A stretch of 64,000 nucleotides of DNA. Origin: an uncultured beta proteobacterium. GTDB taxonomy: Bacteria; Pseudomonadota; Gammaproteobacteria; Burkholderiales; Burkholderiaceae_A. Numbering within the stretch: position 1 is the first letter of the stretch; every line of letters begins with the position of its first letter. Positions 34,843 to 42,840 of the stretch are shown here, piece by piece. The stretch spans positions 21,987-85,986 of the forward strand of contig CACOBT010000008.1 of assembly GCA_902625535.1 (NCBI GenBank). Direction: 5' to 3'. A program made the translations under genes and the position numbers. A model generated the notes under the pieces. That model did not search any database. It had not been told where the DNA came from and saw nothing but the letters and a program-made list of their open reading frames with translations.

Positions 34843-35859
34843 ATGGAAAATAAACAAATAGTCCGAGAGAAGCAAACCGAGGTAGCCGAAAAAAATAGGT
34901 CGGGTGATTCTATTAACCCATCCGACGCTAGCCCATCAAATGAAGTTAAGAAAAAAGAAACACAAATAATTGCAATTTATGGCAAGGGCGGTATCGGAAA
35001 AAGTTTTACCTTAGCAAATCTTTCTTACATGATGGCGCAGCAAGGTAAAAAGATATTATTAATTGGTTGTGACCCAAAGAGTGATACGACTTCGCTTCTC
35101 TTCGGTGGAAAGGCTTGTCCAACAATTATCGAGACATCATCAAAGAAGAAATTGGCAGGAGAAGAGGTAAAAATTGGAGATGTTTGCTTTAAAAGAGATG
35201 GTGTCTTTGCCATGGAATTAGGTGGTCCAGAGGTTGGGCGAGGTTGTGGCGGTAGAGGAATAATCCATGGATTTGAAACCTTAGAAAAATTAGGTTTTCA
35301 CGACTGGGATTTTGACTATGTTTTACTAGACTTCTTAGGAGACGTAGTTTGTGGCGGTTTCGGATTGCCGATAGCGAGGGATATGTGTCAAAAAGTAATG
35401 GTAGTAGCAAGTAATGATCTTCAATCACTTTATGTGGCAAATAACGTGTGCTCTGCTGTTCAGTACTTTAGAAAATTAGGGGGGAATGTTGGAGTAGCGG
35501 GAATAATAATTAACAAAGATGATGGTACTGGCGAGGCCAAAAATTTTGCGGAAAAAGTCGGTATACCGGTCCTAACGTCTATTCCTGCACATGAGGATAT
35601 AAGAAGAAAAAGTGCCAGTTATGAAATTATTGGAAAGCCAGGCAGCGAGTGGGCTCCTCTATTTTCCGAATTAGGTTCAAATGTTGCATCAGCTCCGCCA
35701 GTTTTACCAAAGCCCTTGATCCAAGATGATCTACTCAACCTATTTTCATCTGATGTCGTTGGAAGAGATTATAAGCTTGAGCCCGCCGAGCTATCTGATC
35801 TGACTGGCGTTAGTTTCGAAGAAAAAAAATCACTGGAAGTAATTTATGACGCAGCCTAA
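34843..35859 (+). CDS. bchX: Chlorophyllide a reductase iron protein BchX
   Basis: Nitrogenase NifH-like ATPase that passes electrons to BchYZ for reduction of ring B of chlorophyllide. The 338-aa protein has a ~44-residue polar N-terminal extension, then P-loop [23 protein letters not shown], and the cluster Cys residues in GRGCGGRGII and [12 protein letters not shown]. The start is ATG 34843, two bases after the bchC stop; an in-frame codon at 34822 would overlap bchC. It overlaps bchY by 14 bp. Confidence 0.95.
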   Translation: MENKQIVREKQTEVAEKNRSGDSINPSDASPSNEVKKKETQIIAIYGKGGIGKSFTLANLSYMMAQQGKKILLIGCDPKSDTTSLLFGGKACPTIIETSSKKKLAGEEVKIGDVCFKRDGVFAMELGGPEVGRGCGGRGIIHGFETLEKLGFHDWDFDYVLLDFLGDVVCGGFGLPIARDMCQKVMVVASNDLQSLYVANNVCSAVQYFRKLGGNVGVAGIIINKDDGTGEAKNFAEKVGIPVLTSIPAHEDIRRKSASYEIIGKPGSEWAPLFSELGSNVASAPPVLPKPLIQDDLLNLFSSDVVGRDYKLEPAELSDLTGVSFEEKKSLEVIYDAA

Positions 35860-37372
35860 AGAACACATCATAGACATAAAGAACCTTTCAACTAACAGAA
35901 AGGAAAAGGTGCCCTGCGGAAGTAAGGAACTGGTTGAACGAGCGAGGCAGCAGAACAAGTCTGAAATAATTGATCAGTATAAGAAGGATTATCCTGTTGG
36001 TCCGCATGATCAACCGCAAAGTATGTGTCCTGCGTTTGGTTCATTACGAGTTGGCTTAAGAATGAATAGAGTTGCAACAATTTTGTCAGGGTCTGCATGT
36101 TGCGTCTATGGGTTGACTTTTACCTCACATTTTTATGGTGCTCGCAGAAGTGTCGGGTACGTTCCTTTTAACTCTGAAACACTAGTTACAGGTAAACTTT
36201 TTGAAGATATCAAGGAGTCGGTTGAAAAAACTGCAAACCCTGAGAAGTTAGACGCAATAGTTGTCATTAATTTGTGCGTTCCTACAGCTAGCGGAGTACC
36301 ATTGCAACTTTTGCCGAAAGTAATCAATGGAGTAAGGATTATTGGAATAGATGTACCAGGGTTTGGAGTACCTACCCATGCAGAGGCAAAAGATATTCTG
36401 GCCTCTGCAATGTTGAAGTTTTCTAAGACTGAAATTGCAAATGGTCCAGTAGAAAAATCTCTGCAACAGAGGAAGAGTTTGCCTCTGGTTACGTTAGTTG
36501 GTGAAGTATTTCCATTGGACCCGATGTCGATATCTTCGATGTTAGAACCGCTGGATTTGGAAGTGGGGGCGATAGTTCCAACCCGTCAATGGAGGGAATT
36601 ATACACCGCATTTGAAGGCACTGTAGTCGCTGGACTGCATCCTTTTTATACCTCAACATTCAGAGAGTTTGAGTCAGTGGGAAAACCTATTTTGAGTTCT
36701 GCGCCAGTGGGATATGAGGGGACGGCTTCGTGGTTGGAAAGACTTGGCAACACACTGAATATATCAGAGAAAAAAGTTAACAAAGCAAAAGATCTTGTAT
36801 TGCCGTTGATAAAACAGTCTCTACAAGAGAAAAAACTGAACGGAAATGTTACTTTGAGTGGTTATGAGGGTTCCGAATTGCTCGTTGCAAGATTACTTAT
36901 AGAGAGCGGGTTAGCAGTAAAATATGTCGGAACGGCCTGTCCGCGGACGAATCAGTCCAAGTTGGATGAGGAGTGGCTCAAACAAAAGGGTGTTTCAGTG
37001 GAATTCAGAGCGTCACTTGAAAGCGATCTCCAGGCGATAGAGGAGTACGACCCTGATCTCGTGATCGGCACTACACCGGTAGTCCAACACGCAAAAGAAA
37101 AAGCAATTCCATCGTTATATTTTACAAATCTGATCTCGGCTCGTCCGCTTATGGGAAATTTAGGTATCGGGTCAGTTTTAGAAGTTATCGGGGACGCTAT
37201 AAATAATGGCAAACGTTTCAAGAAGATGAAAAAGTTCTTTTCTGGAGTTGGGGACGGTGAATCGTCCGGTGTTTGGCACCCTTTCGGCGAAAAGAATGCA
37301 AAGTTTAAGGAGTTGATTTCTGAAAAAAAACTAGCGACAAATAAGGTCACTAAGGAGCAAGTGAAGTGTTGA
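35846..37372 (+). CDS. bchY: Chlorophyllide a reductase subunit Y
   Basis: NifD-like catalytic subunit of chlorophyllide oxidoreductase. The 508-aa protein has Cys residues for the shared [4Fe-4S] cluster in [24 protein letters not shown] and [12 protein letters not shown], then [30 protein letters not shown] and a C-terminal Rossmann part with [25 protein letters not shown]. It starts at ATG 35846 inside the end of bchX and is followed by bchZ, with a 7-bp overlap. Confidence 0.95.
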   Translation: MTQPKEHIIDIKNLSTNRKEKVPCGSKELVERARQQNKSEIIDQYKKDYPVGPHDQPQSMCPAFGSLRVGLRMNRVATILSGSACCVYGLTFTSHFYGARRSVGYVPFNSETLVTGKLFEDIKESVEKTANPEKLDAIVVINLCVPTASGVPLQLLPKVINGVRIIGIDVPGFGVPTHAEAKDILASAMLKFSKTEIANGPVEKSLQQRKSLPLVTLVGEVFPLDPMSISSMLEPLDLEVGAIVPTRQWRELYTAFEGTVVAGLHPFYTSTFREFESVGKPILSSAPVGYEGTASWLERLGNTLNISEKKVNKAKDLVLPLIKQSLQEKKLNGNVTLSGYEGSELLVARLLIESGLAVKYVGTACPRTNQSKLDEEWLKQKGVSVEFRASLESDLQAIEEYDPDLVIGTTPVVQHAKEKAIPSLYFTNLISARPLMGNLGIGSVLEVIGDAINNGKRFKKMKKFFSGVGDGESSGVWHPFGEKNAKFKELISEKKLATNKVTKEQVKC

Positions 37373-38853
37373 TTATTGATCACGATAGAGCAGGAGGTTA
37401 CTGGGGTGCTGTGTACGTTTTTACAGCAGTGAAGGGTCTGCAGGTTGTAATCGATGGGCCAGTTGGGTGTGAGAACTTACCCGTAACCTCTGTTTTGCAC
37501 TACACAGATGGATTACCTCCTCATGAGTTGCCGATTGTAGTTACGGGACTATCCGAGGATGAGTTAAATAAAAATGGTACCGAAGGGGCAATGAAAAGGG
37601 CGCATAAGGTACTCGACCCGAAACAACCATCAGTTGTTGTTACGGGGTCTATCGCGGAAATGATCGGGGGTGGTGTGACACCCGAGGGAACAAAGCTGAA
37701 AAGATTCCTACCACGGACAATAGATGAGGATCAATGGCAGGCTGCTGATAGAGCTCTAGTTTGGTTGTGGAGAGAATTTGGCTCTAGGAAAGTGGGAAAA
37801 AAGAAACCGGAGGATGGAGCACCTACGGCGAATATCATTGGACCGGCATATGGAATGTTTAATCAAAATAGTGATTTAGCAGAGATCAAGAGGTTATTGG
37901 ACGGGCTAGGAGTAAAAACAAATCTTGTTTTCCCGCTAGGTGCAGATTTAGGAGAAATTTATCGGTTATCAGAAGCTGATATAAATATTTGTCTCTATCG
38001 CGAGTACGGGAGGGGTCTCTGTGAACTTTTAGGCAAACCGTATTTACAAGCCCCCATAGGAATGGAAAGCACAACGCTATTTCTGGAGAAGTTAGCATCA
38101 ATATTGAAACTAGATGCGAGTGAGTTCATCGAATCTGAGAAACATACTACGCTAAAGCCTATTTGGGATCTTTGGAGATCAGTAACTCAAGATTTTTTTG
38201 GAACTGCAACATTTGCGGTTGTTGCAAATGAGACTTATACAAGAGGAATTAAAAATTATCTTCAGAATGAACTCGGTTTCCAGTGTAAGTTTGCTTGTTC
38301 TAGAAAAGCGGGAGGTAAAACTGATAATGAGAAAATAAGAGCTCAAATACAAAATGGTACCCCGTTAGTAACCTTTGGTAGCATCAATGAGCGAATGTAT
38401 CTCGCAGAAATCAATTCTAAGAATGCGTTTATTCCATCATCCTTTCCTGGATCAATTGTCAGAAGGCATACAGGAACACCTTTTGTAGGATATGCTGGTG
38501 CAACCTACATACTCCAAGAATTCTGCAATTCTCTTTTTGATTCGTTATTTAATGTTTTGCCACTCGGAACTGAGCTCGACCTGGCAGCACCAGTTACAAA
38601 AACTATAGAGCGAAAAGAGGAGCATGCAACTGTTCACTGGGAGAGAGAGGCAGAGCACGTTCTAAACCATTATCTTCAAAAGGAACCGATACTTGTACAA
38701 ATATCGCGCGCAAAGAAACTCAGGGAACAGATAGAAAAAAATTGTAAGGAACGTGGATTATCGGTAATAACAGAAGTAATGGTTATCGAATATTTTAATT
38801 TGAAGGATGAAAAGTCTAAGGTCCAAAACCAAGATGCAGAGGAAAAAGTATGA
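37366..38853 (+). CDS. bchZ: Chlorophyllide a reductase subunit Z
   Basis: NifK-like partner of BchY. The 495-aa protein starts [20 protein letters not shown] and has [28 protein letters not shown] with the cluster Cys, [65 protein letters not shown] and a C-terminal PCP_red-type helical region ([22 protein letters not shown]). The start is GTG 37366. The stop overlaps the ATG of a 43-codon ORF (ATGA), followed by pufB. Confidence 0.95.
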   Translation: MLIIDHDRAGGYWGAVYVFTAVKGLQVVIDGPVGCENLPVTSVLHYTDGLPPHELPIVVTGLSEDELNKNGTEGAMKRAHKVLDPKQPSVVVTGSIAEMIGGGVTPEGTKLKRFLPRTIDEDQWQAADRALVWLWREFGSRKVGKKKPEDGAPTANIIGPAYGMFNQNSDLAEIKRLLDGLGVKTNLVFPLGADLGEIYRLSEADINICLYREYGRGLCELLGKPYLQAPIGMESTTLFLEKLASILKLDASEFIESEKHTTLKPIWDLWRSVTQDFFGTATFAVVANETYTRGIKNYLQNELGFQCKFACSRKAGGKTDNEKIRAQIQNGTPLVTFGSINERMYLAEINSKNAFIPSSFPGSIVRRHTGTPFVGYAGATYILQEFCNSLFDSLFNVLPLGTELDLAAPVTKTIERKEEHATVHWEREAEHVLNHYLQKEPILVQISRAKKLREQIEKNCKERGLSVITEVMVIEYFNLKDEKSKVQNQDAEEKV

Positions 38854-38981
38854 GAATTTTTGGATCTCTACTTTCATTTTTTCTAGGAATGCCGTGGCAT
38901 AAGGCCACGTCTGCCCATGCCGCGGGCTCCAGTGCGGCAACGGCCTATCGGCCATTTCAAGGAGGTGTAAATCATGAGTGA
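38850..38981 (+). CDS. Possible 43-aa leader peptide between bchZ and pufB
   Basis: A short ORF starts at an ATG that overlaps the bchZ stop (ATGA) and ends at a TGA inside the second codons of pufB (ATGAGTGA). It encodes a short hydrophobic start ([16 protein letters not shown]) and an Ala/Ser/His-rich rest ([18 protein letters not shown]). I do not recognise it. Both ends are arranged for translational coupling with bchZ and pufB, recalling the pufK/pufQ leader genes of Rhodobacter, but no sequence similarity is evident. It lies over GC-rich hairpins, so it may be a regulatory reading frame rather than a functional peptide. Confidence 0.4.
   Translation: MRIFGSLLSFFLGMPWHKATSAHAAGSSAATAYRPFQGGVNHE
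38893..38953 (+). promoter_or_regulatory. GC-rich triple hairpin leader ahead of pufB
   Basis: Three stem-loops lie in tandem just before the pufB ribosome binding site (GGAGG at 38961-38965): CGTGGC/GCCACG at 38893-38909, TGCCGC/GCGGCA at 38918-38939, and GGCC/GGCC with loop TATC at 38942-38953. The 60-bp stretch is clearly richer in G+C than its surroundings. Likely roles are an RNA processing or stability element separating bchZ from the abundant pufBA message. This is inferred from base pairing only. Confidence 0.55.
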
Positions 38982-39123
38982 GACTTCAGGTTCTATCTCA
39001 GGACTTACCGATGAAGAAGCCCAAGAATTCCATACGTTTTATATGCAGGGCTTAGTTGGCTTTACGGCTATTGCCGTTGTTGCCCACATACTCGTATGGG
39101 CTTGGCGTCCATGGTTCTATTAA
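38974..39123 (+). CDS. pufB: Light-harvesting complex 1 beta subunit
   Basis: A 49-aa antenna polypeptide: [20 protein letters not shown], then a membrane helix with the bacteriochlorophyll-binding His38 ([15 protein letters not shown]). The LTxxEAxEFH start and WxWRPW end are hallmarks of LH1 beta. It forms the ring around the reaction centre together with PufA. A strong GGAGG site lies 8 bp before the ATG. The next gene is not pufA, as in most purple bacteria, but a 79-codon ORF. Confidence 0.96.
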   Translation: MSETSGSISGLTDEEAQEFHTFYMQGLVGFTAIAVVAHILVWAWRPWFY

Positions 39124-39168
39124 CAGTAGTTGGTGAACTTTAATTAATTTTGCAAAAGGAGGAATGAA

Positions 39169-39408
39169 ATGGAAGCGTTATCTAGTCAAAGCTCAATTGC
39201 ATCGGTTTCAAGTAAACAACCGGGCGGGGATACATTTAGATTTTCCATTATTTTCTGGACAACATTTTTAGTGTTCTTGTTAATAGCAGTGCTGTCGACT
39301 TGCTTGAGGCTACCGTGGCGTTCCTGGATGCCTGGTGCAGAAGGAAGTTCATCATTATTGAGTGACGTTAGATCAGCAGTTTATACCCTAATGTCTCATT
39401 TAACTTAA
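39169..39408 (+). CDS. Unrecognised 79-aa single-pass membrane protein between pufB and pufA
   Basis: Residues 1-25 are polar, residues about 26-46 are one hydrophobic helix ([20 protein letters not shown]), and the tail has a Trp/Pro motif ([12 protein letters not shown], 48-59) followed by a short amphipathic stretch ([18 protein letters not shown]). The start has an excellent site, AAAGGAGG 6 bp upstream, comparable to its neighbours, so it should be well translated. It is not LH1 alpha or beta: no BChl-ligand His lies within the helix. I see no similarity to PufQ or PufX as I recall them. Position and build suggest an LH1/reaction-centre accessory subunit or assembly factor. Confidence 0.85.
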   Translation: MEALSSQSSIASVSSKQPGGDTFRFSIIFWTTFLVFLLIAVLSTCLRLPWRSWMPGAEGSSSLLSDVRSAVYTLMSHLT

Positions 39409-39421
39409 TAGGAGTTTTGAT

Positions 39422-39631
39422 ATGTGGAGAGTATGGAAATTATTTGACCCTTTAAGGGCGATGGTGATCCAGGGTGTTTTCTTGTTTGCATTAGCAGCAA
39501 TGATTCACTTTATTTTGTTAAGTACAGTTCGTTTTAACTGGTTGGACGGAAAAAGCCAGTCAGAAATTATGATGGGCAATGCTGGAATGAACCAACCAGC
39601 TGTTGTGGCTCAGGCTTCTGAAAAACGATAA
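39422..39631 (+). CDS. pufA: Light-harvesting complex 1 alpha subunit
   Basis: A 69-aa antenna polypeptide starting [20 protein letters not shown], with BChl-ligand His29 ([12 protein letters not shown]) and the post-helix FNWLDG motif typical of LH1 alpha. The ~25-residue C-terminal tail is longer than in many alphas, as is also seen in Rubrivivax-type proteins. An AGGAG site lies about 8 bp upstream. It is followed by a strong RNA hairpin and then pufL. Confidence 0.95.
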   Translation: MWRVWKLFDPLRAMVIQGVFLFALAAMIHFILLSTVRFNWLDGKSQSEIMMGNAGMNQPAVVAQASEKR

Positions 39632-39650
39632 TTATTTTAGAAAGGGCTGT

Positions 39651-39671
39651 GCAGGGGCGTTAAGCCCCTGC
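39651..39671 (+). promoter_or_regulatory. pufA-pufL intercistronic RNA hairpin
   Basis: A perfect 8-bp stem GCAGGGGC/GCCCCTGC with a 5-base loop (GTTAA), not followed by a T-run. A hairpin at the same place in Rhodobacter protects the pufBA segment of the message from 3' decay and raises the antenna-to-reaction-centre ratio; the same role is likely here. Confidence 0.75.
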
Positions 39672-39705
39672 CCGGTTAAAGATTCTTGAGACTGGGGGAG
39701 AAACC

Positions 39706-40581
39706 ATGGCAATGTTAAGTTTTGAAAAAAAATATAGGATTCGAGGTGGGACCCTTGTTGGGGGAGACCTATTTGATTTTTGGGTAGGACCTTTTTATGT
39801 TGGTTTTTTTGGAGTTACTACTATATTTTTCGCGTTCCTTGGTACCGCATTGATACTTTGGGGCGCTGCTATGGGCCCAACATGGAATCTCTGGCAAATA
39901 AGTATTAATCCTCCCGACATAAAATATGGTTTAGGCCTCGCTCCTATGGCCGAAGGAGGTCTTTGGCAGGTAGTAACGGTTTGTGCGATCGGAGCCTTTG
40001 GCTCATGGGCACTTAGGGAAGTTGAGATATGTCGTAAATTGGGGATTGGTTATCATGTTCCCGTCGCATTCGGTTTTGCCATATTCGCATATGTAACCTT
40101 AGTTGTATTTAGACCGATCTTATTAGGAGCCTGGGGACACGGTTTTCCCTACGGAATTATGAGTCACCTCCAGTGGGTATCGAATGTCGGTTATCAATTT
40201 GTCTGGTTTCACTGGAATCCAGCGCATATGCTTGCAATAACTTTCTTTTTTGCTACCTCGCTAGCAGCGGCTTTACACGGGGGATTGATATTATCGGCAA
40301 CGAACCCGCAAAAAGGGGAACCTGTAAAAACCCCTGAGCATGAAGACACCTTTTTTAGGGATTCGATTGGTTATTCAATTGGAACCTTAGGAATTCATCG
40401 ATTACTTCTTTACCTTGCTCTCGCGTCCGGCTTTTTTAGCGCCGTTTGTATTGTTATAAGCGGACCTTTTTGGGTAGGAAATTGGCAAGATTGGTGGGGG
40501 TGGTGGCTTGAATTGCCGATATGGAATTATCCAATTGACGGAAGTATGTATCCAACAATGAAACCATACGAAAGTTCCTGA
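39706..40581 (+). CDS. pufL: Photosynthetic reaction centre L subunit
   Basis: Five-helix membrane protein that, with PufM, binds the special pair, accessory BChls, bacteriopheophytins, quinones and iron. The 291-aa sequence starts [20 protein letters not shown] and keeps the ligand histidines in [25 protein letters not shown] and IGTLGIHRL (equivalents of L153, L173, L190 and L230). It is about 10 residues longer than the Rhodobacter subunit at the C-terminus. A GGGGGAG site precedes the ATG. Confidence 0.97.
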   Translation: MAMLSFEKKYRIRGGTLVGGDLFDFWVGPFYVGFFGVTTIFFAFLGTALILWGAAMGPTWNLWQISINPPDIKYGLGLAPMAEGGLWQVVTVCAIGAFGSWALREVEICRKLGIGYHVPVAFGFAIFAYVTLVVFRPILLGAWGHGFPYGIMSHLQWVSNVGYQFVWFHWNPAHMLAITFFFATSLAAALHGGLILSATNPQKGEPVKTPEHEDTFFRDSIGYSIGTLGIHRLLLYLALASGFFSAVCIVISGPFWVGNWQDWWGWWLELPIWNYPIDGSMYPTMKPYESS

Positions 40582-40603
40582 ACAGGGACAACTGGAGATT
40601 ACG

Positions 40604-41569
40604 ATGGCAGAATATCAAAATTTATTTACACAAGTTCAGGTCCAGGCTCCTGCATACCCGGGAGTACCACTGGAAAGAGACAGAGATACGAGAGAGAGAG
40701 TTACTACTCCATGGCATTCATCGTTGATGGGATGGATAGGTAATGCTCAGATAGGACCAATTTATTTGGGGTTTCTGGGTGTTGGATCGGCGATATGTTT
40801 TGCGATTGCTTTTTCGATTATTGGAATGAACTACCTTGCACAGGTAGATTACAATGTAGTCGAGTTTGTGAGAAAGTTATTTTGGCTTTCTTTAAATCCA
40901 CCTGACGCTAAATACGGTTTGGGCTTCCCGCCTCTCGCCGAGGGTGGCTGGTTTCTAATGACAGGATTCTTTCTTACCGCATCTGTTCTTCTGTGGTGGT
41001 TTAGAATGTATAGAAGAGCATTAGCTATGGGTATGGGAACACATGTAGCATGGGGTTTTGCGGCCGCAATCTGGCTCTTTCTTGTCTTGGGCTTGTTGCG
41101 ACCAATACTAATGGGGAATTGGAGCGAGGCAGTTCCATATGGTATCTTTTCCCATTTAGAGTGGACACAAACATTTTCAATCAGATATGGTAACCTTTTT
41201 TGGAATCCTTTTCACATGCTTTCGATAGCATTTCTCTACGGAGCAGCGTTACTTGCGGCTATGCATGGTGCCACTATTCTTTCGGTAAGTAGATTCGGGG
41301 GCGATAGGGAGATAGAGCAGATTGTTGATAGAGGCACAGCATCTGAGCGTGCAGCATTATTCTGGAGATGGACAATGGGCTTTAACGCAACCATGGAGTC
41401 TGTTCATAGATGGTTGTGGTGGTTCGCAGCATTGGTTTGTATAACTGGTGGAATAGGAATTCTTTTAACCGGTACAGTCGTCGATAGTTGGTATATATGG
41501 GCGGTCAAACATAATGTTATCCCGTCAGATCCTTCGGTATGGCCAGTCACACCGTATTATGAAAATTGA
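40604..41569 (+). CDS. pufM: Photosynthetic reaction centre M subunit
   Basis: Partner of PufL. The 321-aa sequence starts [16 protein letters not shown] and includes [40 protein letters not shown], the Glu iron ligand region [11 protein letters not shown] and [13 protein letters not shown], carrying the special-pair and iron histidines and the tyrosine in AFLYG. The gene follows pufL by 22 bp. No pufC (tetraheme cytochrome) follows; a hairpin and an azurin gene take its place. Confidence 0.97.
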   Translation: MAEYQNLFTQVQVQAPAYPGVPLERDRDTRERVTTPWHSSLMGWIGNAQIGPIYLGFLGVGSAICFAIAFSIIGMNYLAQVDYNVVEFVRKLFWLSLNPPDAKYGLGFPPLAEGGWFLMTGFFLTASVLLWWFRMYRRALAMGMGTHVAWGFAAAIWLFLVLGLLRPILMGNWSEAVPYGIFSHLEWTQTFSIRYGNLFWNPFHMLSIAFLYGAALLAAMHGATILSVSRFGGDREIEQIVDRGTASERAALFWRWTMGFNATMESVHRWLWWFAALVCITGGIGILLTGTVVDSWYIWAVKHNVIPSDPSVWPVTPYYEN

Positions 41570-41600
41570 GTTTTATTAAATACAAAACTCTCTTGTTCGA

Positions 41601-41629
41601 ATGAGCTGGGCGAGCTGTTCCCAGCTCAT
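41601..41629 (+). terminator. Strong hairpin after pufM, probable terminator or RNA stabiliser
   Basis: A perfect 10-bp stem ATGAGCTGGG/CCCAGCTCAT with a 9-base loop, followed by the T-rich run ATTGTTTTATT. It lies 31 bp after the pufM stop. It may end most puf transcripts, with some read-through to azurin, or protect the 3' end of the message. Confidence 0.7.
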
Positions 41630-41666
41630 ATTGTTTTATTGAGGTAAGAAAGAGAAAACTTTTTTA

Positions 41667-41687
41667 ATTAGTGGGGGTCCCATTAAT
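41667..41687 (+). promoter_or_regulatory. Inverted repeat in the azurin leader
   Basis: ATTAGTGGG and CCCATTAAT flank a 3-base loop (9 pairs, one G-T). The repeat ends about 10 bp before the azurin ribosome binding site (AAAGGAG). It could be an RNA hairpin or a protein-binding palindrome giving azurin its own control. Confidence 0.4.
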
Positions 41688-41711
41688 AGTTATTTGAAAG
41701 GAGATGTATCA

Positions 41712-42152
41712 ATGTTAAAAAACTTAGTTATGCTTGTCATGAGCCTTTTTACGCTCAGTTGTTACGCTGCCTGTGAGGTAAATCTGTCATCGGCAGACAA
41801 CATGATGTTTGATAAGAGAAAAATTTCCGTAGAGTCGAGCTGCGAAAAATTGGTAATCAATTTTGAGCATAAGGGTAAGATGCCGGTTGCTGCTGGTGGC
41901 CATAATGTTGTCATTATCAAGACAAAGGACTTTAACACTGTTGTTAAGAAAATTGATATGAAATTGGGTGCCGATGCTGGATTTTTGCCCGAAATGCCGG
42001 AAGTTCTAGCCAAAAGCGCTATAGTCGGTGGTGGTGGAAAGGCTTCCCTTAGCCTGGACATGGCAAAGCTTGAAAAAGGAGGTAGTTATCAATTCATTTG
42101 TTCGTTTCCTGGTCATTACGCAATAATGAAGGGAACTTTAGAGGTTATTTAA
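41712..42152 (+). CDS. Azurin, probable soluble electron donor
   Basis: Type 1 blue copper protein. The 146-aa precursor has an ~18-residue signal peptide (LVMLVMSLFTLSCYA). Copper ligands align exactly with classical azurin: H64 (AGGHNVVI), C130, H135 and M139 (FICSFPGHYAIMKGTL), with the same spacing as His46, Cys112, His117 and Met121. C21 and C44 match the Cys3-Cys26 disulfide, and the predicted mature length is 128 aa as in Pseudomonas azurin. The start is ATG 41712 with AAAGGAG upstream. Placement after pufM suggests it carries electrons to the photooxidised reaction centre, an inference from position. Confidence 0.93.
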   Translation: MLKNLVMLVMSLFTLSCYAACEVNLSSADNMMFDKRKISVESSCEKLVINFEHKGKMPVAAGGHNVVIIKTKDFNTVVKKIDMKLGADAGFLPEMPEVLAKSAIVGGGGKASLSLDMAKLEKGGSYQFICSFPGHYAIMKGTLEVI

Positions 42153-42158
42153 TCTTGT

Positions 42159-42297
42159 AGGTGAAATCCGGTGTAAATCCGTTGGTTTGAAGAGCACTTA
42201 GATTGGTTGGTTAGATTTGATACTTTATCAATCAACAAGTGCCCTTCTCACTAAACTGATTTTAGGTAGTTACATTACTCCTCCTTCCTTTTCACCT
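42159..42297 (+). ncRNA. Putative structured RNA element in the azurin 3' region
   Basis: The gap between azurin and the convergent tspO can fold as a multibranch RNA. The closing stem is AGGTGAAA (42159-42166) with TTTCACCT (42290-42297). Inside are a small CGG/CCG hairpin containing CCGGTGTAAATCCG, a long arm GAAGAGCACTT/AAGTGCCCTTC with an inner TTGATA/TATCAA hairpin, and CTAAA/TTTAG. The CCGGTGTAAATCCG string is like the core of cobalamin riboswitches, but the other conserved blocks are missing. It is far longer than the other convergent gaps in the window. Confidence 0.35.
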
Positions 42298-42369
42298 GGG
42301 CTCTCAACTACGCTTGCTGTCATTAGCCTAATTGAGAAAGCGTTGTAACTGGGGAGTTAGAGGGGCTTT

Positions 42370-42840
42370 TTAAAGGTATCCGTTAAGTACCGCGGTTTGG
42401 TAGTTTAGCGCGGAAGCTAGGGTTACCCAAATTAAATAAGGGACCAGTAGAATTGAGGCTAGTAAACTCATGGGCCTCACAATAACCATTAACAATAAAA
42501 TGGACCCCCAGAGGAAGATAACCTCCAACATGGCAAGCTCTGGTCTCTTCATGTAGAAATAGAGATAGCTCCATGATACGTTTAAGGTTGCGTTCAGGAA
42601 AAAGCAGGCTATCAGATTTAACCTCAATCTCTTATGGGTAACCTTATTGAGGGAAATTCCAGCGGAAACCGCGCATAATGAGAATATTGTTGTCCATGCT
42701 ATGGGGAAAACGAAATCGTCTGGTTTCCAACTGGGCTGAATTAGGGAATAATACCATTCGTCTAAAACGGTAAAGTACCCTCCAATTGAGGCCGTTAAGA
42801 AACTGAAGAAAAACGCTAATAAATAATAAGCGATTGTCAA
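42370..42840 (-). CDS. tspO: TspO/MBR family tryptophan-rich sensory protein
   Basis: A 156-aa outer-membrane-type five-helix protein that binds porphyrins. In Rhodobacter TspO modulates photosynthesis gene expression in response to oxygen. Family signatures visible are WYYSLIQPSWKPDDFVFPIAWT, the aromatic middle WSYLYFYMKRPELAMLEVIFLW and LVPYLIWVTLASALNYQTAVLN. It overlaps the end of bchP by 4 bp (ATGA), so it is the last gene of the bchG-pucC-bchP-tspO operon. Confidence 0.93.
   Translation of the reverse strand: MTIAYYLLAFFFSFLTASIGGYFTVLDEWYYSLIQPSWKPDDFVFPIAWTTIFSLCAVSAGISLNKVTHKRLRLNLIACFFLNATLNVSWSYLYFYMKRPELAMLEVIFLWGSILLLMVIVRPMSLLASILLVPYLIWVTLASALNYQTAVLNGYL

Noticed and set aside
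39169..39408. pufQ or pufX
   Set aside because: The position (between pufB and pufA) and sequence do not match PufQ (upstream of pufB) or PufX (after pufM) as I recall them, so no symbol is given.
42159..42185. A complete cobalamin riboswitch
   Set aside because: Only the CCGGTGTAAATCCG-like string is present. The CCCCGCAACTG-type block and the B12-box (GCCACTG) are absent, and it lies after azurin rather than in front of a gene.
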